Part shown: in pieces, positions 1 to 9,079 of the stretch | Numbering within the stretch: the first letter of the stretch is position 1 | Layout of the letters: every line of letters begins with the position of its first letter | Notes under the pieces: generated by a model | Database searches by the model: none | Told to the model about the DNA's origin: nothing | The model's input: the letters and a program-made list of their open reading frames with translations, nothing else | Assembly (NCBI RefSeq): GCF_018271995.1 | Contig: NZ_JAGUCO010000032.1 | Span: 1-38,701, forward strand | DNA length: 38,701 nt | From: Carboxylicivirga linearis | GTDB taxonomy: Bacteria; Bacteroidota; Bacteroidia; Bacteroidales; Marinilabiliaceae | Reading direction: 5' to 3' | Translations under genes and position numbers: made by a program

Positions 1-1605
1 AAAATATTTTTAAAACCTAAGAATTATGAAGTTGGAGAGGTAACCGTTAATTCAGAATCACTTGAAAAGCAAAGGGCTAAAAATATGCGATTATTTAAAA
101 AGCATTTTATTGGCACTACTAAAAATGCTAAACAATGTCGGATTTTGAACGAAGACGATATTACATTTAATTATAACTCAGAGTCAGATACTTTAAACGC
201 TTATGCTCTGAAACCTATTGAAATTGAAAATAATGGATTAGGATATCGAATTACTTATTATCTAGATAATTTTGAATATTCTACTAAAGATGATTTGGTG
301 CGCTATAGTGGAAATATTATCTACAATGAAGACTTAAGTAAAACTGGAGTAAGCTATGAAAAGAATAGAGAATGGGCCTATTTAGGATCACGTATGCATT
401 TTGTAAGATCATTGTTTACAGATGATTTATATTCTGAAGGTTTTGAAGTTAGAGGGTTGTTTAATCATATACTGGATATGAAAGAGCTTGTTCGTGTTGA
501 AGAAAAGGAACAAGGTTATTTAAAAAAAGCCAGGTATAATACAGTTTTTTATAAAGGCAGTCGTAAAAGTTCCATCATATTTAACTGTGATTCGGTATTT
601 ATTGATAAAACTGGATATTATTCAAGTGGAATAACCTGGACTGGTGATATGAGCAGGAATAGAATTGGTGATTTGCTTCCGTATAATTATGAAACAGAAC
701 CCCAATCGCCAATCAATAGTGAAATAAGTGACGAAACAGAAATCCTCAAAAAGGTTTATCAGGCCAGATTTAATAACAGAAATACCAACAATATTTATTT
801 CGAGGGAGCTTTTCGCGAAAAGCTCTTGGAAGGAGATTATCTACATTGTATTAACGATTACGGTTTTATACAGCAATGGCCAAGTATAAAAGAGAAAAAA
901 CTGCATATAATAAGTGAAATAAGTGGAGGAAGAGAGTATTATTCAACTGAATTTGATCAGAAAATAAAATTCACGTCTCTCAAACCTTATGGACCTATTC
1001 CTTTTACCGATCCGGTTTATAATCTTGAATCTTTTCTGGATCTGAATTTTCAGAAACAATACCAATATATTTTGTTAGGTCAGACCGAGTTTCAAGGGCG
1101 GAAAATGTATCATATCCGGTTCGATCAGATTGATGATTTACCTTATGCATATTTTGAAGGTGAATTATTAATAGATATGGAAACATACGGTGTGGCATGG
1201 GTTTCATGGAAACGTAGTAAGAAAGGCCAAAAATACATTATGCCAGATATGTATATTACAAGTGATTATGCTATTGGTGATTTTGAACTTGTTAACGAAC
1301 ACCGTGAAATGACATGGAAATTCAACGGAGAAACATGGGAACCTGACTTTGCAGTTCTTAATGTTTCTTTTTATCAGAATGGAGACTTGAAAAAGATAAA
1401 TCAGGAAATAAAATGGGAATCTATTTCGCGTGATGAATACAAAAGTCAGCGAAAGAATATTCCAAAAGAATGGAATAAGAAAACCACTACAAAGAGAGAT
1501 ATAGAATACAATCCATCCGAATGGCGCGATAGCTGGATGCTTCCACCGGATAAAATGATAAACGAACAGATGAAATATTTAAATGAGTTAATCCTTTATC
1601 AATAA
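1..1605 (+). CDS. Carboxypeptidase-regulatory-domain family exported protein (5' truncated)
   Basis: The reading frame is open from base 1 through the first in-frame ATG at base 85, so the gene starts upstream of the window and the ATG is internal. The visible N-terminus contains a short V-G-E-V-T-V stretch that matches the linker following a CarboxypepD_reg-like beta-sandwich in Bacteroidota proteins; the sandwich and signal peptide would lie outside the window. The rest is a 500-residue beta-rich region with no catalytic motif I recognise. It shares a motif, AY/WAY-x-x-S-x-x-HFVRSL, with the next gene, so the two are tandem paralogs. It is followed after 19 nt by that paralog, in a co-directional operon. 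Role unknown; likely periplasmic or outer-membrane associated. Family-level confidence good, function not assignable. Confidence 0.8.
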   Translation, partial: KIFLKPKNYEVGEVTVNSESLEKQRAKNMRLFKKHFIGTTKNAKQCRILNEDDITFNYNSESDTLNAYALKPIEIENNGLGYRITYYLDNFEYSTKDDLVRYSGNIIYNEDLSKTGVSYEKNREWAYLGSRMHFVRSLFTDDLYSEGFEVRGLFNHILDMKELVRVEEKEQGYLKKARYNTVFYKGSRKSSIIFNCDSVFIDKTGYYSSGITWTGDMSRNRIGDLLPYNYETEPQSPINSEISDETEILKKVYQARFNNRNTNNIYFEGAFREKLLEGDYLHCINDYGFIQQWPSIKEKKLHIISEISGGREYYSTEFDQKIKFTSLKPYGPIPFTDPVYNLESFLDLNFQKQYQYILLGQTEFQGRKMYHIRFDQIDDLPYAYFEGELLIDMETYGVAWVSWKRSKKGQKYIMPDMYITSDYAIGDFELVNEHREMTWKFNGETWEPDFAVLNVSFYQNGDLKKINQEIKWESISRDEYKSQRKNIPKEWNKKTTTKRDIEYNPSEWRDSWMLPPDKMINEQMKYLNELILYQ

Positions 1606-1624
1606 ACCCAACTAAACTAAATCC

Positions 1625-2734
1625 ATGAGAAAGTTACTTTTAATACTTTGTCTTTTTTGGGGAGTTACTTCTCATGCTCTCAGTTATACTATAAAAGGTG
1701 AAGTAAGAGATGCACAAACCAATCAACCAGTTGAATTTGCCAGTATTTATATCGATGGTACTACTATTGGTACCATAACTGGTATGGATGGCAATTTTGA
1801 ACTAAGCTTTGAGGATAATTATAAGCAGATAGTTATCAGTCATATCAGTTACGACAATGCCGTACAGGATATAGATGTTAATGCAGACACCTATTTAACG
1901 ATTTTATTAGTGCCTAAGCAGGTTGATATAGCACCGGTAACTGTTGAAAGTGTAAATATGAAAGCCATTCATATGGATTATTTCAAAAAGGTATTTTTAG
2001 GAGTTGACCGATGGGGTAAGAAAGCTGAGATACTAAATGATAGTGTATTGTATTTTGATGTTGAATATCCCGAAAAATTATTTGTGCCGGGTAAAGGTCC
2101 TTACAATTATTTTATAGCCAGAGCTTCAGAACCTCTTAAAGTTGCTTTGCCTGATTTGGGCTATGTTTTAACTTATGATCTGGTAGATTTTACCGAGAAA
2201 TATAACCCACAGATAAAAAGGAATTCAATTCAATTATTGGGCTATTCGTTTTTCACAGAGGAAGAAGCAAAGTCTAAATCTCAACAAAAACGTTTTTATA
2301 AAAACCGACAGAAAGCTTATTACAATTCCACCACGCATTTTGTGCGTTCGTTGTATGAGGGTACTTTAGGTCAAAACGGATATAAGGTTTCACAGATAGT
2401 TAAAGACACTACTTCAAATATAGTTCAATTTGAATCTTTTGATATAGGTACCTGTAATTGCATTGTTTATATGGAACACGAAGCCTGGTTAAATGGATTA
2501 AAAGGGAATGAGTATGAAATATTGTATTACTATACTGGTAAGAAACCTCGTGATCTGATGTTTAAAAAGATTGATCCTAAGGATCAAAGAGTAAAAGTGT
2601 CGGGATGTTACTATCTAAAGGATATTTGTGTGGTACGCGAAGATGGTTCACTTCCGGGGGGTGAAATAATTTTTGATGGTGAGATGATTAATAAAAGAAT
2701 AGGGGCAGCTTTGCCTTACGATATAAAATTTTAA
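1625..2734 (+). CDS. Carboxypeptidase-like regulatory domain protein, paralog of upstream gene
   Basis: 369 residues with an N-terminal signal peptide (hydrophobic residues 4-19, ending near SHALS). Residues about 21-97 form a CarboxypepD_reg-like beta-sandwich: IKGEVRDA, then PVEFASIYI, GT-x-x-G, and D-G-N-F-E-L. A linker (VDIAPVTVESV, 100-110) leads to a 260-residue C-terminal region of unknown function. That region has the HFVRSL motif (238-243) shared with the upstream gene. Start ATG lies 19 nt after the previous stop and 17 nt precede the next gene, indicating one transcript. This sandwich domain is usual in SusC-type receptors and outer-membrane proteins, but no TonB plug or barrel follows here. 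Function unknown; probably exported. Confidence 0.8.
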   Translation: MRKLLLILCLFWGVTSHALSYTIKGEVRDAQTNQPVEFASIYIDGTTIGTITGMDGNFELSFEDNYKQIVISHISYDNAVQDIDVNADTYLTILLVPKQVDIAPVTVESVNMKAIHMDYFKKVFLGVDRWGKKAEILNDSVLYFDVEYPEKLFVPGKGPYNYFIARASEPLKVALPDLGYVLTYDLVDFTEKYNPQIKRNSIQLLGYSFFTEEEAKSKSQQKRFYKNRQKAYYNSTTHFVRSLYEGTLGQNGYKVSQIVKDTTSNIVQFESFDIGTCNCIVYMEHEAWLNGLKGNEYEILYYYTGKKPRDLMFKKIDPKDQRVKVSGCYYLKDICVVREDGSLPGGEIIFDGEMINKRIGAALPYDIKF

Positions 2735-2751
2735 ACCTTAATTCTAGAAAA

Positions 2752-3888
2752 ATGAGAAAGCTACTACTAATGGTCTCGCTGATACCATTATTAATTAACT
2801 GTACCAACCAAGAGGCTGGAATAAGAATTATCAAATCAAATGTGGAATTGATTGATATCAAAGATGGCGATCGGCTTATAAAGCAAAACTGGCGAATCAG
2901 TCCGCAAATCAATCCCGATGTTTTTGAAACCTCTTCCAATCAGGTAACCTTTTATACCGATTTAGATTCGATTACTTGCCAGGTAGGTCCTGAAAAAGAT
3001 AGTGTTGACTTTATAATTGTATTAAATGAGAAGGATACATCTTATACTCGTGTAAAATATATACCTCCCTATCTCGACAAGTTAAAAGCTGCTGCTGATT
3101 ATAATTCAACTCCAAACGATTCATTACCACCGTTTACTTATCAATCGAAAGATGATTCAGTACTGGTCAATTTAAGAGAGTATTATAATCTTGATTCCAT
3201 TGCAGGACGTGGAAGTGAGGTTAATAGAATGATTAACCTGATGCGTTGGGTGCATAACGTTCTAAGGCATGATGGCAGTAGTTATAATCCGGATTCTAAA
3301 AATACCATTGATTTAATTAAAATATGTCAGTTGGAGGAAAGAGGTGTGAATTGCCGGATGATGGCAACCGTTTTAAATGAATGTTATCTGGCTATGGGAT
3401 ATCCTTCGCGTTACATCACCTGTATGCCTAAAGAGAAGGAATTTAATGATTGTCATGTGATTAATATGGTATATTCAAGTCAGCTGGAGAAATGGATATG
3501 GATGGATCCTACCTTTGCAGCTTATGTAATGGATGAAAAAGGGGAATTGTTGGGTATTGACGAAGTCCGGGAACGATTGATTAATGATCAACCATTAATC
3601 TTAAATCCTGATGCTAATTGGAATAGGCAGACAACGCAAACAAAGGACTATTACCTTGAAAATTATATGGCAAAGAATCTATATCGTTTCAGTGTGCATT
3701 TAAATAGCAGATATAATTCTGAAACAGCAGGAGCGTATCCTACGGTTGAATATGTTGAGTTACTGCCATTGAATATGGATTGGCAAGAAGATACCAAATC
3801 TGAATGGACAAGTAAGAAAACAGGTGTACATTATACTACCTATCGCCTTAATAATCCAAAGCAGTTTTGGCAAAAGCCAGTTGAATAA
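2752..3888 (+). CDS. Transglutaminase-fold lipoprotein
   Basis: 378 residues. A signal peptide with lipobox LINC puts the lipidated cysteine at residue 17, so it is probably anchored in a membrane facing the periplasm or cell surface. The C-terminal half has the transglutaminase/protease-like triad: Cys201 in the R-G-V-N-C-R context, His235 in N-D-C-H-V-I-N-M, and Asp252 in W-I-W-M-D-P-T. The spacing is typical of bacterial transglutaminase-core proteins, which more often act as cysteine peptidases or amidases than as cross-linkers. The N-terminal 130 residues have no recognised domain. It sits 17 nt after a regulatory-domain protein and 37 nt before a putative metallopeptidase, which suggests a shared exported protein- or peptide-processing task. 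Substrate unknown. Confidence 0.85.
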   Translation: MRKLLLMVSLIPLLINCTNQEAGIRIIKSNVELIDIKDGDRLIKQNWRISPQINPDVFETSSNQVTFYTDLDSITCQVGPEKDSVDFIIVLNEKDTSYTRVKYIPPYLDKLKAAADYNSTPNDSLPPFTYQSKDDSVLVNLREYYNLDSIAGRGSEVNRMINLMRWVHNVLRHDGSSYNPDSKNTIDLIKICQLEERGVNCRMMATVLNECYLAMGYPSRYITCMPKEKEFNDCHVINMVYSSQLEKWIWMDPTFAAYVMDEKGELLGIDEVRERLINDQPLILNPDANWNRQTTQTKDYYLENYMAKNLYRFSVHLNSRYNSETAGAYPTVEYVELLPLNMDWQEDTKSEWTSKKTGVHYTTYRLNNPKQFWQKPVE

Positions 3889-3925
3889 AATAGTATAACC
3901 AAATTACAATCTAAACCTAAACAAA

Positions 3926-5515
3926 ATGAAAAAGCAATTAATAGCACTTATTTGCGGTGTATTAATAGTAAGTACAGGCTATGCAAAAAACAGTAAAAGC
4001 ACTGTTGTTGCATCCAGGCAAGTAAATGGCCTGACGATTTCCATAGACAGAAATCAGGAATTAATCAGTATTGTGCAATACTTAGGTGATTATTTTCGGT
4101 TAAATAAACATGACCTGCAGTACAAGAAGGATGTTGATGAGTATTTTAAGGATTACAAGCAGCACAAAGCAGTGTTGTTTGTTCAGGAACTGACTAAAAA
4201 AGGTTTTAGCTATGATGCGCCACCAGCATTAATGTTGCATTTATCAGCTGATATGGATGTAAAGGTAGAGGTTACTGATTACCTGATTAAACGCATTGGA
4301 GGGAAGGAGAATCTGCATGAATTTCTTTCTGTGATGAAGGCTTTTGTACGCGAAACTCAGTTTGATAAATTTATTAAATCGTATAAATCGTTTTATGAAG
4401 CTTTGGTTGATAATATGGCTAATAAATTAGCTGATTTTGATGAAATACATACCATTGAACAATTCTATGGAAAGAAGCAGAATAGTTATAATATTATTTT
4501 GTCGTGTTTAAATAGTGGTAATTATGGGCCCGGGGTTGAGGTGGATGGAAAAGTTGATATTTATAATATAATGTCGGCTATTAACGAAAAAGATGGTCAA
4601 CCTGTATTTGGTGATGTTAATTATGTAGAATATTTAGTGTGGCACGAGTTTGGTCATTCATATGTAAATTACCTTACTGAAGAAAACAATGAATTGGTTG
4701 ATAAGTACAAGAAGCTATATGAACCAATAAAAGAGCCGATGAAGAAGCAGGCTTACGGAAATTGGAATACTGTAGTTAATGAGCAGGTGATAAGGGCTAT
4801 TACTACCTATTTGACTAAGGAAAAATATGGTGTAATGCATGCTGAGATGGTTTTCAATAAAGAAGTGAGCAGGTCGTTTATATATACCGAATCTATGCTA
4901 AAGGCTTTGGAGACATATAGTAAAAACAGAGATGAGTTTAAAACATTTGCTGATTATTATACAACGCTTATAAAAACAGCTTTTGATGATGCTATAGCCA
5001 ATGACTATGCTAACCGAAGTCTGATTAATTTGAATAATACCTTTGAGCATGTTGATTATTTGGTTGTATCAGAAGAGGAAGAGGGTAACGAGAAGGAGAT
5101 AAAAGCCTATGTTACTAAAATTCGTGATCGTTTTATGAAGGAAACGCAGATTATAACGGATAAAGAAGCCCTTGCAATGGATGTGAGTCAATATTCGTTT
5201 ATGGTTTACGGAACAGTTAGGAATAATTTGTTTCTTCAGAAATACAAGGAAAGCCTTCCGATACAATTCACTGATTCAGGTATACAGGCTGATAAAGATT
5301 ATGAACTGGAAGATGGGAAAACCATTTTTAACATGCCTAATCCGACAAACCCTAAAAAGTACTTTATTGTTTATACGGCACAGGAACCATCAGGAATTGT
5401 AGATATTAATAATGTTTTTCATGGGCCTTCCAATTACGTTGTTTTTGAGGATCGTCAACATGTTTTAAAGTCAGGAATGTTGCAAAAGGTCAATGGTAAA
5501 TGGATTTGTAAATAA
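3926..5515 (+). CDS. DUF4932-type putative zinc metallopeptidase
   Basis: 529 residues with an N-terminal signal peptide (hydrophobic to about residue 17, then GYA-KN). A zinc-binding HExxH motif is clear at residues 240-244 (HEFGH, in V-W-H-E-F-G-H-S-Y-V-N), and a downstream V-V-N-E-Q (Glu286) is a plausible third ligand in gluzincin style. The layout matches what I know of the Bacteroidota DUF4932 family, whose members are predicted but largely uncharacterised peptidases. The region from 320 to 529 has no recognised domain. It is the last gene of the four-gene operon, 37 nt after the transglutaminase-fold gene, and is followed at once by a rho-independent terminator. Metal-dependent peptidase activity is inference from the motif. 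Confidence 0.8.
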   Translation: MKKQLIALICGVLIVSTGYAKNSKSTVVASRQVNGLTISIDRNQELISIVQYLGDYFRLNKHDLQYKKDVDEYFKDYKQHKAVLFVQELTKKGFSYDAPPALMLHLSADMDVKVEVTDYLIKRIGGKENLHEFLSVMKAFVRETQFDKFIKSYKSFYEALVDNMANKLADFDEIHTIEQFYGKKQNSYNIILSCLNSGNYGPGVEVDGKVDIYNIMSAINEKDGQPVFGDVNYVEYLVWHEFGHSYVNYLTEENNELVDKYKKLYEPIKEPMKKQAYGNWNTVVNEQVIRAITTYLTKEKYGVMHAEMVFNKEVSRSFIYTESMLKALETYSKNRDEFKTFADYYTTLIKTAFDDAIANDYANRSLINLNNTFEHVDYLVVSEEEEGNEKEIKAYVTKIRDRFMKETQIITDKEALAMDVSQYSFMVYGTVRNNLFLQKYKESLPIQFTDSGIQADKDYELEDGKTIFNMPNPTNPKKYFIVYTAQEPSGIVDINNVFHGPSNYVVFEDRQHVLKSGMLQKVNGKWICK

Positions 5516-5522
5516 TAGATTC

Positions 5523-5560
5523 AAGCCTCATTGAAAATTTAATTTGGTGAGGCTTCTTTT
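5523..5560 (+). terminator. Rho-independent terminator of the four-gene operon
   Basis: An 8-bp perfect stem AAGCCTCA (5523-5530) / TGAGGCTT (5548-5555) with a 17-nt loop is followed by C and a T-run. It starts 7 nt after the metallopeptidase stop codon. Confidence 0.75.
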
Positions 5561-5604
5561 TGCATCATATCATTGAGGTCATTTTTTCATCTAACCGAAA
5601 CTTA

Positions 5605-5612
5605 TATTTTTG
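5605..5612 (+). promoter_or_regulatory. Bacteroidota -7 promoter element for the FKBP gene
   Basis: TATTTTTG fits the Bacteroidota primary-sigma -7 consensus TAnnTTTG exactly. It lies downstream of the preceding terminator and about 30 nt before the ATG at 5643. No clear -33 TTTG was found at the ideal distance. Transcription from here would begin after 5615, which excludes an alternative in-frame TTG at 5610 as the start codon. Confidence 0.5.
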
Positions 5613-5642
5613 CCACAAACAAATTGTAAATTGGTTTATAGC

Positions 5643-6182
5643 ATGAAAATAACAGGAAAGGTGAGAATGGTTGGTTTTACAAGCAGATTACTGGGTGTTT
5701 TATTGATTGGGATTGCAGTATTTGGTTGTATGAAAGACAACGATGACTCAGATGGGTATGATGTAGAGAAGCAAATGGAGATCGATCGTGAGATAATAGT
5801 AAATTATATCGCCGATAATGATTTGGATGCTGCAGAAATAAATTATGGAGGCTATCCTTCTGGTGTTTTTTATTTTAATCACGAGGTGGCAGATCCTGAG
5901 GATACCGAAAAACCCATTAGCACTTCAGAAGTAACTGTGGCCTATAAAGGGTATTTACTGGATGGAACGGTGTTTGATAGTACTCCTGAAGGTGAATCAA
6001 TTACTTTTGTTTTAAGTGGATTAATAGGTGGCTGGCAAATCGGTATACCTATTATGAGCAGAGGTGATAAACTAACATTAATCATTCCTTCTCCGCTAGG
6101 TTATGGCCCTTATGAGGCAGGAAGTATTCCTGCTAATTCAGTTCTTTTATTTGATATAGAGTTGATTAATTTTACGAATTAG
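5643..6182 (+). CDS. FKBP-type peptidyl-prolyl cis-trans isomerase lipoprotein
   Basis: The chosen ATG gives 179 residues; a second ATG at 5667, 5 nt after an AGGAAAGG ribosome-binding-like sequence, is equally plausible and gives 171. Either way the signal peptide ends in lipobox IAVFGC. The C-terminal part is an FKBP domain: V-A-Y-K-G-Y-L-L-D-G-T-V-F-D-S, the G-W-Q-I-G-I-P-I-M loop, and G-Y-G-P-Y-E with IPANSVLLFDIEL at the end. It catalyses prolyl peptide bond isomerisation, presumably assisting folding of exported proteins. Short single-domain lipoproteins of this type are common in Bacteroidota. It stands alone between a terminator/promoter pair and a convergent sulfatase gene. Confidence 0.9.
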   Translation: MKITGKVRMVGFTSRLLGVLLIGIAVFGCMKDNDDSDGYDVEKQMEIDREIIVNYIADNDLDAAEINYGGYPSGVFYFNHEVADPEDTEKPISTSEVTVAYKGYLLDGTVFDSTPEGESITFVLSGLIGGWQIGIPIMSRGDKLTLIIPSPLGYGPYEAGSIPANSVLLFDIELINFTN

Positions 6183-6204
6183 TAGTAAAATATTTATAAT
6201 ATAG

Positions 6205-6245
6205 ATGAGGCTGTCAGTTTGTTTACTGACAGCCTCATTTTTGTT
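6205..6245. terminator. Bidirectional terminator between convergent FKBP and sulfatase genes
   Basis: A 13-bp perfect stem (6205-6217 with 6226-6238) has an 8-nt loop, TTTGTTTA. It is followed by a T-rich run on the + strand, with A-rich sequence on the other flank serving the leftward gene. It lies 22 nt after the FKBP stop and 8 nt before the sulfatase stop. Confidence 0.85.
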
Positions 6246-7802
6246 TTATTGTCTGGCTCCAGCTTTCAGAATTTTATCAATTGCTTTATTAATATCTAAA
6301 GATGCTGCAGCTTGTCTGGGAGTGAATTCTTTAAATGTCATTAAATGTTCGGTTAATAATCCAATGGCAGGTTGCATTACCCACGATTTTTGCATTATCA
6401 GGTGAAAACCATTAATGTCGTCATACTTTTCAAATGGATCTTTGCGTAAGTTAAATAGTTGGGGCATGGTGTGTGTAACCATATCATCAAAGTATCTCTC
6501 TTTTGTGGCAAAGTGCATTTTCCATGGGCCAACGCGCATTGCTGTTAAACTGCTTTCGTAATAATAGAAAAAATGATTTCTGGCAGATTTATCTTTTTTA
6601 CCAGTCCAGTAATCAATATTATTAAAGCCATCGATAAATACTTTATAAGTAGTATCGCCTATTTTTTTGCCTTGTTTTAATTCTTCGTTGATGTTTGGAT
6701 TGCCAACTGCTGCCATTATCGTAGGTAGTACATCTTCATGAGCTGATATTCCATTCCTAATCATACCAGCAGGAATTTTAGCGGGCCATCTTACTAAAAA
6801 TGGAGAACGGAGTCCACCTTCATAAGTAGTCATTTTTTCACCTCTAAACATGGTTACACCAGCATCAGGGAATGTACTTTGTTCAGGTCCGTTATCAGTG
6901 GTGTAAATAACAATGGTATTCTCCTCTAATCCCAGTTCATGCAAATAGTCCAATAGTTCACCCACATGTCCATCGTGTTCAATTAAACCGTGTCCAAAAA
7001 CATCTATATCTGTACTAATATTTGTTGCCAGATTCTTTGATTCTTCTTTTAAATGTGTGTAAACGTGCATACGGCTGGTTGCATGCCAAATAAAGAATGG
7101 CTTATCAGCATCTTTGGCACGTTTCATAAAATCTTTACTTTTGGCAACAAGTTCTTCGTCAAAGGTTTTCATGCGTTCTGAAGTTAATTGACCTATGTCT
7201 TTAACTTTTTGTTTGCCAATTACGCCAAAACGAGGATCTTCTGTAGTATCAAACTTATCGGTTGCATATGATTCAATAATGCCACGAGGACCGTATTTTT
7301 CTGCAAACTTTTTTGTTTTTGGATAATCAGCTTGCTCTGGCTCTTCAGAGACATTTAGGTGGTAAAGATTTCCAAAGAACTCGTCGAAACCATGCACAGT
7401 TGGCAGATGTTCGTTTCTATCTCCTAAATGATTTTTACCAAATTGAGCTGTCATATATCCCAAGGGTTTCAATAATTCGGCTAATGTGGGATCTTCTTTT
7501 TTTAGGCCCAATGGATTGCCGGGTTGCCCAACAGTTGTAAGACCTGTTCTAACAGGTTTTTGGCCTGTTATGAAGGCAGCTCTTCCTGCGGTGCAACTAG
7601 GCTGTGAGTAGTGGTCGGTAAATAATGCACCCTCTTTTGCAATCCTGTCGATGTTAGGGGTTGGATATTGCATGCCTAAAGAGTAACAGCTTAAAGAATT
7701 AGGTGCAACATCATCTACCATTATTACCAGAATGTTGGGTTTATTTTGACCTAATGCGTTTGCGATTCCAAGAAGGAAAATGAATAGAGTTAGTGTTTTC
7801 AT
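6246..7802 (-). CDS. Secreted sulfatase (formylglycine type, S1 family)
   Basis: 518 residues from the ATG at 7802; an ATG 21 nt further upstream adds seven residues before the natural signal peptide (KTLTLFIFLLGIANALGQ) and is less likely. N-terminal metal ligands are in V-I-M-V-D-D (Asp30, Asp31). The activation motif is P-S-C-T-A-G-R with Cys70 as the residue converted to formylglycine; Ala replaces the commoner Pro, which S1 sulfatases tolerate. The Y-T-T-D-N-G-P-E motif in the second half supplies further metal ligands. It should remove sulfate esters from glycans in the periplasm or at the surface, after maturation by an anaerobic sulfatase-maturating enzyme that is not in this window. 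It is the distal gene of the left PUL arm, separated from the next gene by a terminator, so it probably has its own promoter. Sulfate position and sugar cannot be read from sequence. Confidence 0.93.
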   Translation of the reverse strand: MKTLTLFIFLLGIANALGQNKPNILVIMVDDVAPNSLSCYSLGMQYPTPNIDRIAKEGALFTDHYSQPSCTAGRAAFITGQKPVRTGLTTVGQPGNPLGLKKEDPTLAELLKPLGYMTAQFGKNHLGDRNEHLPTVHGFDEFFGNLYHLNVSEEPEQADYPKTKKFAEKYGPRGIIESYATDKFDTTEDPRFGVIGKQKVKDIGQLTSERMKTFDEELVAKSKDFMKRAKDADKPFFIWHATSRMHVYTHLKEESKNLATNISTDIDVFGHGLIEHDGHVGELLDYLHELGLEENTIVIYTTDNGPEQSTFPDAGVTMFRGEKMTTYEGGLRSPFLVRWPAKIPAGMIRNGISAHEDVLPTIMAAVGNPNINEELKQGKKIGDTTYKVFIDGFNNIDYWTGKKDKSARNHFFYYYESSLTAMRVGPWKMHFATKERYFDDMVTHTMPQLFNLRKDPFEKYDDINGFHLIMQKSWVMQPAIGLLTEHLMTFKEFTPRQAAASLDINKAIDKILKAGARQ

Positions 7803-7938
7803 AATGATTGGTTTTATTACCATTCATTAACAACTTACTTCTTATTATTGTTTTAATTATTTGTAATTATAATATTGAATGACAGATGAATAGTGTGAAA
7901 GAGGCTGCTCTTGTATGTAATCACGCCGTTGTACAATA

Positions 7939-7980
7939 TAAAAAATCCCGGAAAGCATCGTTATGCAATCCGGGTTTTTG
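7939..7980. terminator. Terminator between sialidase-fold and sulfatase genes
   Basis: An outer stem CCCGGA (7947-7952) / TCCGGG (7969-7974) encloses a second stem GCAT (7955-7958) / ATGC (7963-7966). A-rich sequence on the left (T-run for minus-strand transcripts) and T-rich sequence on the right make it usable in both directions. It ends transcripts of the leftward GH92/sialidase-fold genes. Confidence 0.75.
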
Positions 7981-8015
7981 GTGTAATTATAATCAATCAA
8001 TCATGAGCGAAATTG

Positions 8016-9065
8016 CTATTCAATTCTGAACTGTGTATGCTTAATCCCTTCGCGGTTGTAGGTGTATAACACATGTATGGTTTTATCCGATGTTTGTATG
8101 ATAGCCGGATAACTGAACTGTCCTTTCTCTTCATTTTCCAGGTCAAACAATTTATTCCAGTTAACACCGTCGGTTGAGTATTCAACATCCAGTATATTTC
8201 TGCCATAGAACCAGTCAGGACCTTGCTTAAGCGGATTATTTACCATTAAAAACAAATCATCATCAATGGCAATGGCATCAATGCCCGAGTTGGAATTCAC
8301 TACATTAATGGTATCTAATTCGCTCCAGTTCGTTCCTGAGTAATCCGACCATGCTGTTACCACTTTGTTGTGTTTACTGCGGCAAAGCATCTCCAATTTA
8401 TTATCCGGATGAGGTATAAAAGTGGGTTGAATCACTTCCAGATGTTTTGTATTGGGTATTTCAACCATCTTCCAAGTGTTGTCAGCCTCATTAAATATCT
8501 CAACATGTGCCCTCCAAATATTACCTTCAATACTTTCGGTGCTCGATCCACAAATAATCTGGCCATCTATCAGCTCAACAGGTTTATTCTTGATGGGGCC
8601 CAGAAAACCATCGGGCAAATACATGGGTTCCGTCCACGATTGACCTTCGTCATCCGAAGTAATCAAGGCACCAAACCACTCACGCGGATTTTTACCCGCT
8701 TTATAGAACAAGTACAGCTTATTGCTCTTGCTTTTAAACAGTACCGGGTTCCAACAGGCAAGAGTATCGTTATTGATAACAGGTGGTTGAACCAATTGAG
8801 TAGGTTTCTGCCATTTGTTTTGTGTGTAAAAGGCTGAGTAAATACCCACGTCTTTGGCACCTTCGTAGCTACCGCCAAACCAAGCCGCAATTAATTGGTT
8901 GTTGCTGATTTCTTCCAATGTAGCCGCATGCACACTTGGTGGAATGGTATCGTTATATGCAAATTCCGATTGTAGGTCAATTACCTTAATATCTTTCTTT
9001 GTGTTACAAGATGTAACCATCAAAAGGGTAATAAGTGCCTGAAGTATAAATGTTGTGTTCTTCAT
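8016..9065 (-). CDS. Sialidase-fold (BNR-repeat) exo-glycosidase-like lipoprotein
   Basis: 349 residues from the ATG at 9065 (an ATG six codons upstream is possible but spoils the signal peptide). Lipobox VTSC puts the lipid on Cys20. The motif H-A-A-T-L-E-E then A-A-W-F-G-G-S-Y-E-G-A-K-D-V marks the predicted neuraminidase group (COG4692/BNR_2 type). One clear Asp-box, S-D-D-E-G-Q-S-W, spans residues 137-144 and a weaker one lies near Y-S-T-D-G-V-N-W. The canonical GH33 F-R-I-P motif is absent from the N-terminus, so sialic acid specificity should not be assumed; some relatives of this six-bladed propeller act on other sugars. It lies 132 nt downstream of GH92 on the same strand, separated by a structured spacer, and is followed by a terminator. 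Confidence 0.8.
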   Translation of the reverse strand: MKNTTFILQALITLLMVTSCNTKKDIKVIDLQSEFAYNDTIPPSVHAATLEEISNNQLIAAWFGGSYEGAKDVGIYSAFYTQNKWQKPTQLVQPPVINNDTLACWNPVLFKSKSNKLYLFYKAGKNPREWFGALITSDDEGQSWTEPMYLPDGFLGPIKNKPVELIDGQIICGSSTESIEGNIWRAHVEIFNEADNTWKMVEIPNTKHLEVIQPTFIPHPDNKLEMLCRSKHNKVVTAWSDYSGTNWSELDTINVVNSNSGIDAIAIDDDLFLMVNNPLKQGPDWFYGRNILDVEYSTDGVNWNKLFDLENEEKGQFSYPAIIQTSDKTIHVLYTYNREGIKHTQFRIE

Positions 9066-9079
9066 TTTTATATTCTTAA

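Noticed and set aside
8370-8837. 155-codon open frame on the + strand opposite the sialidase-fold gene
   Set aside because: It overlaps a convincing lipoprotein gene, and the translation shows no signal, domain or ribosome-binding site.
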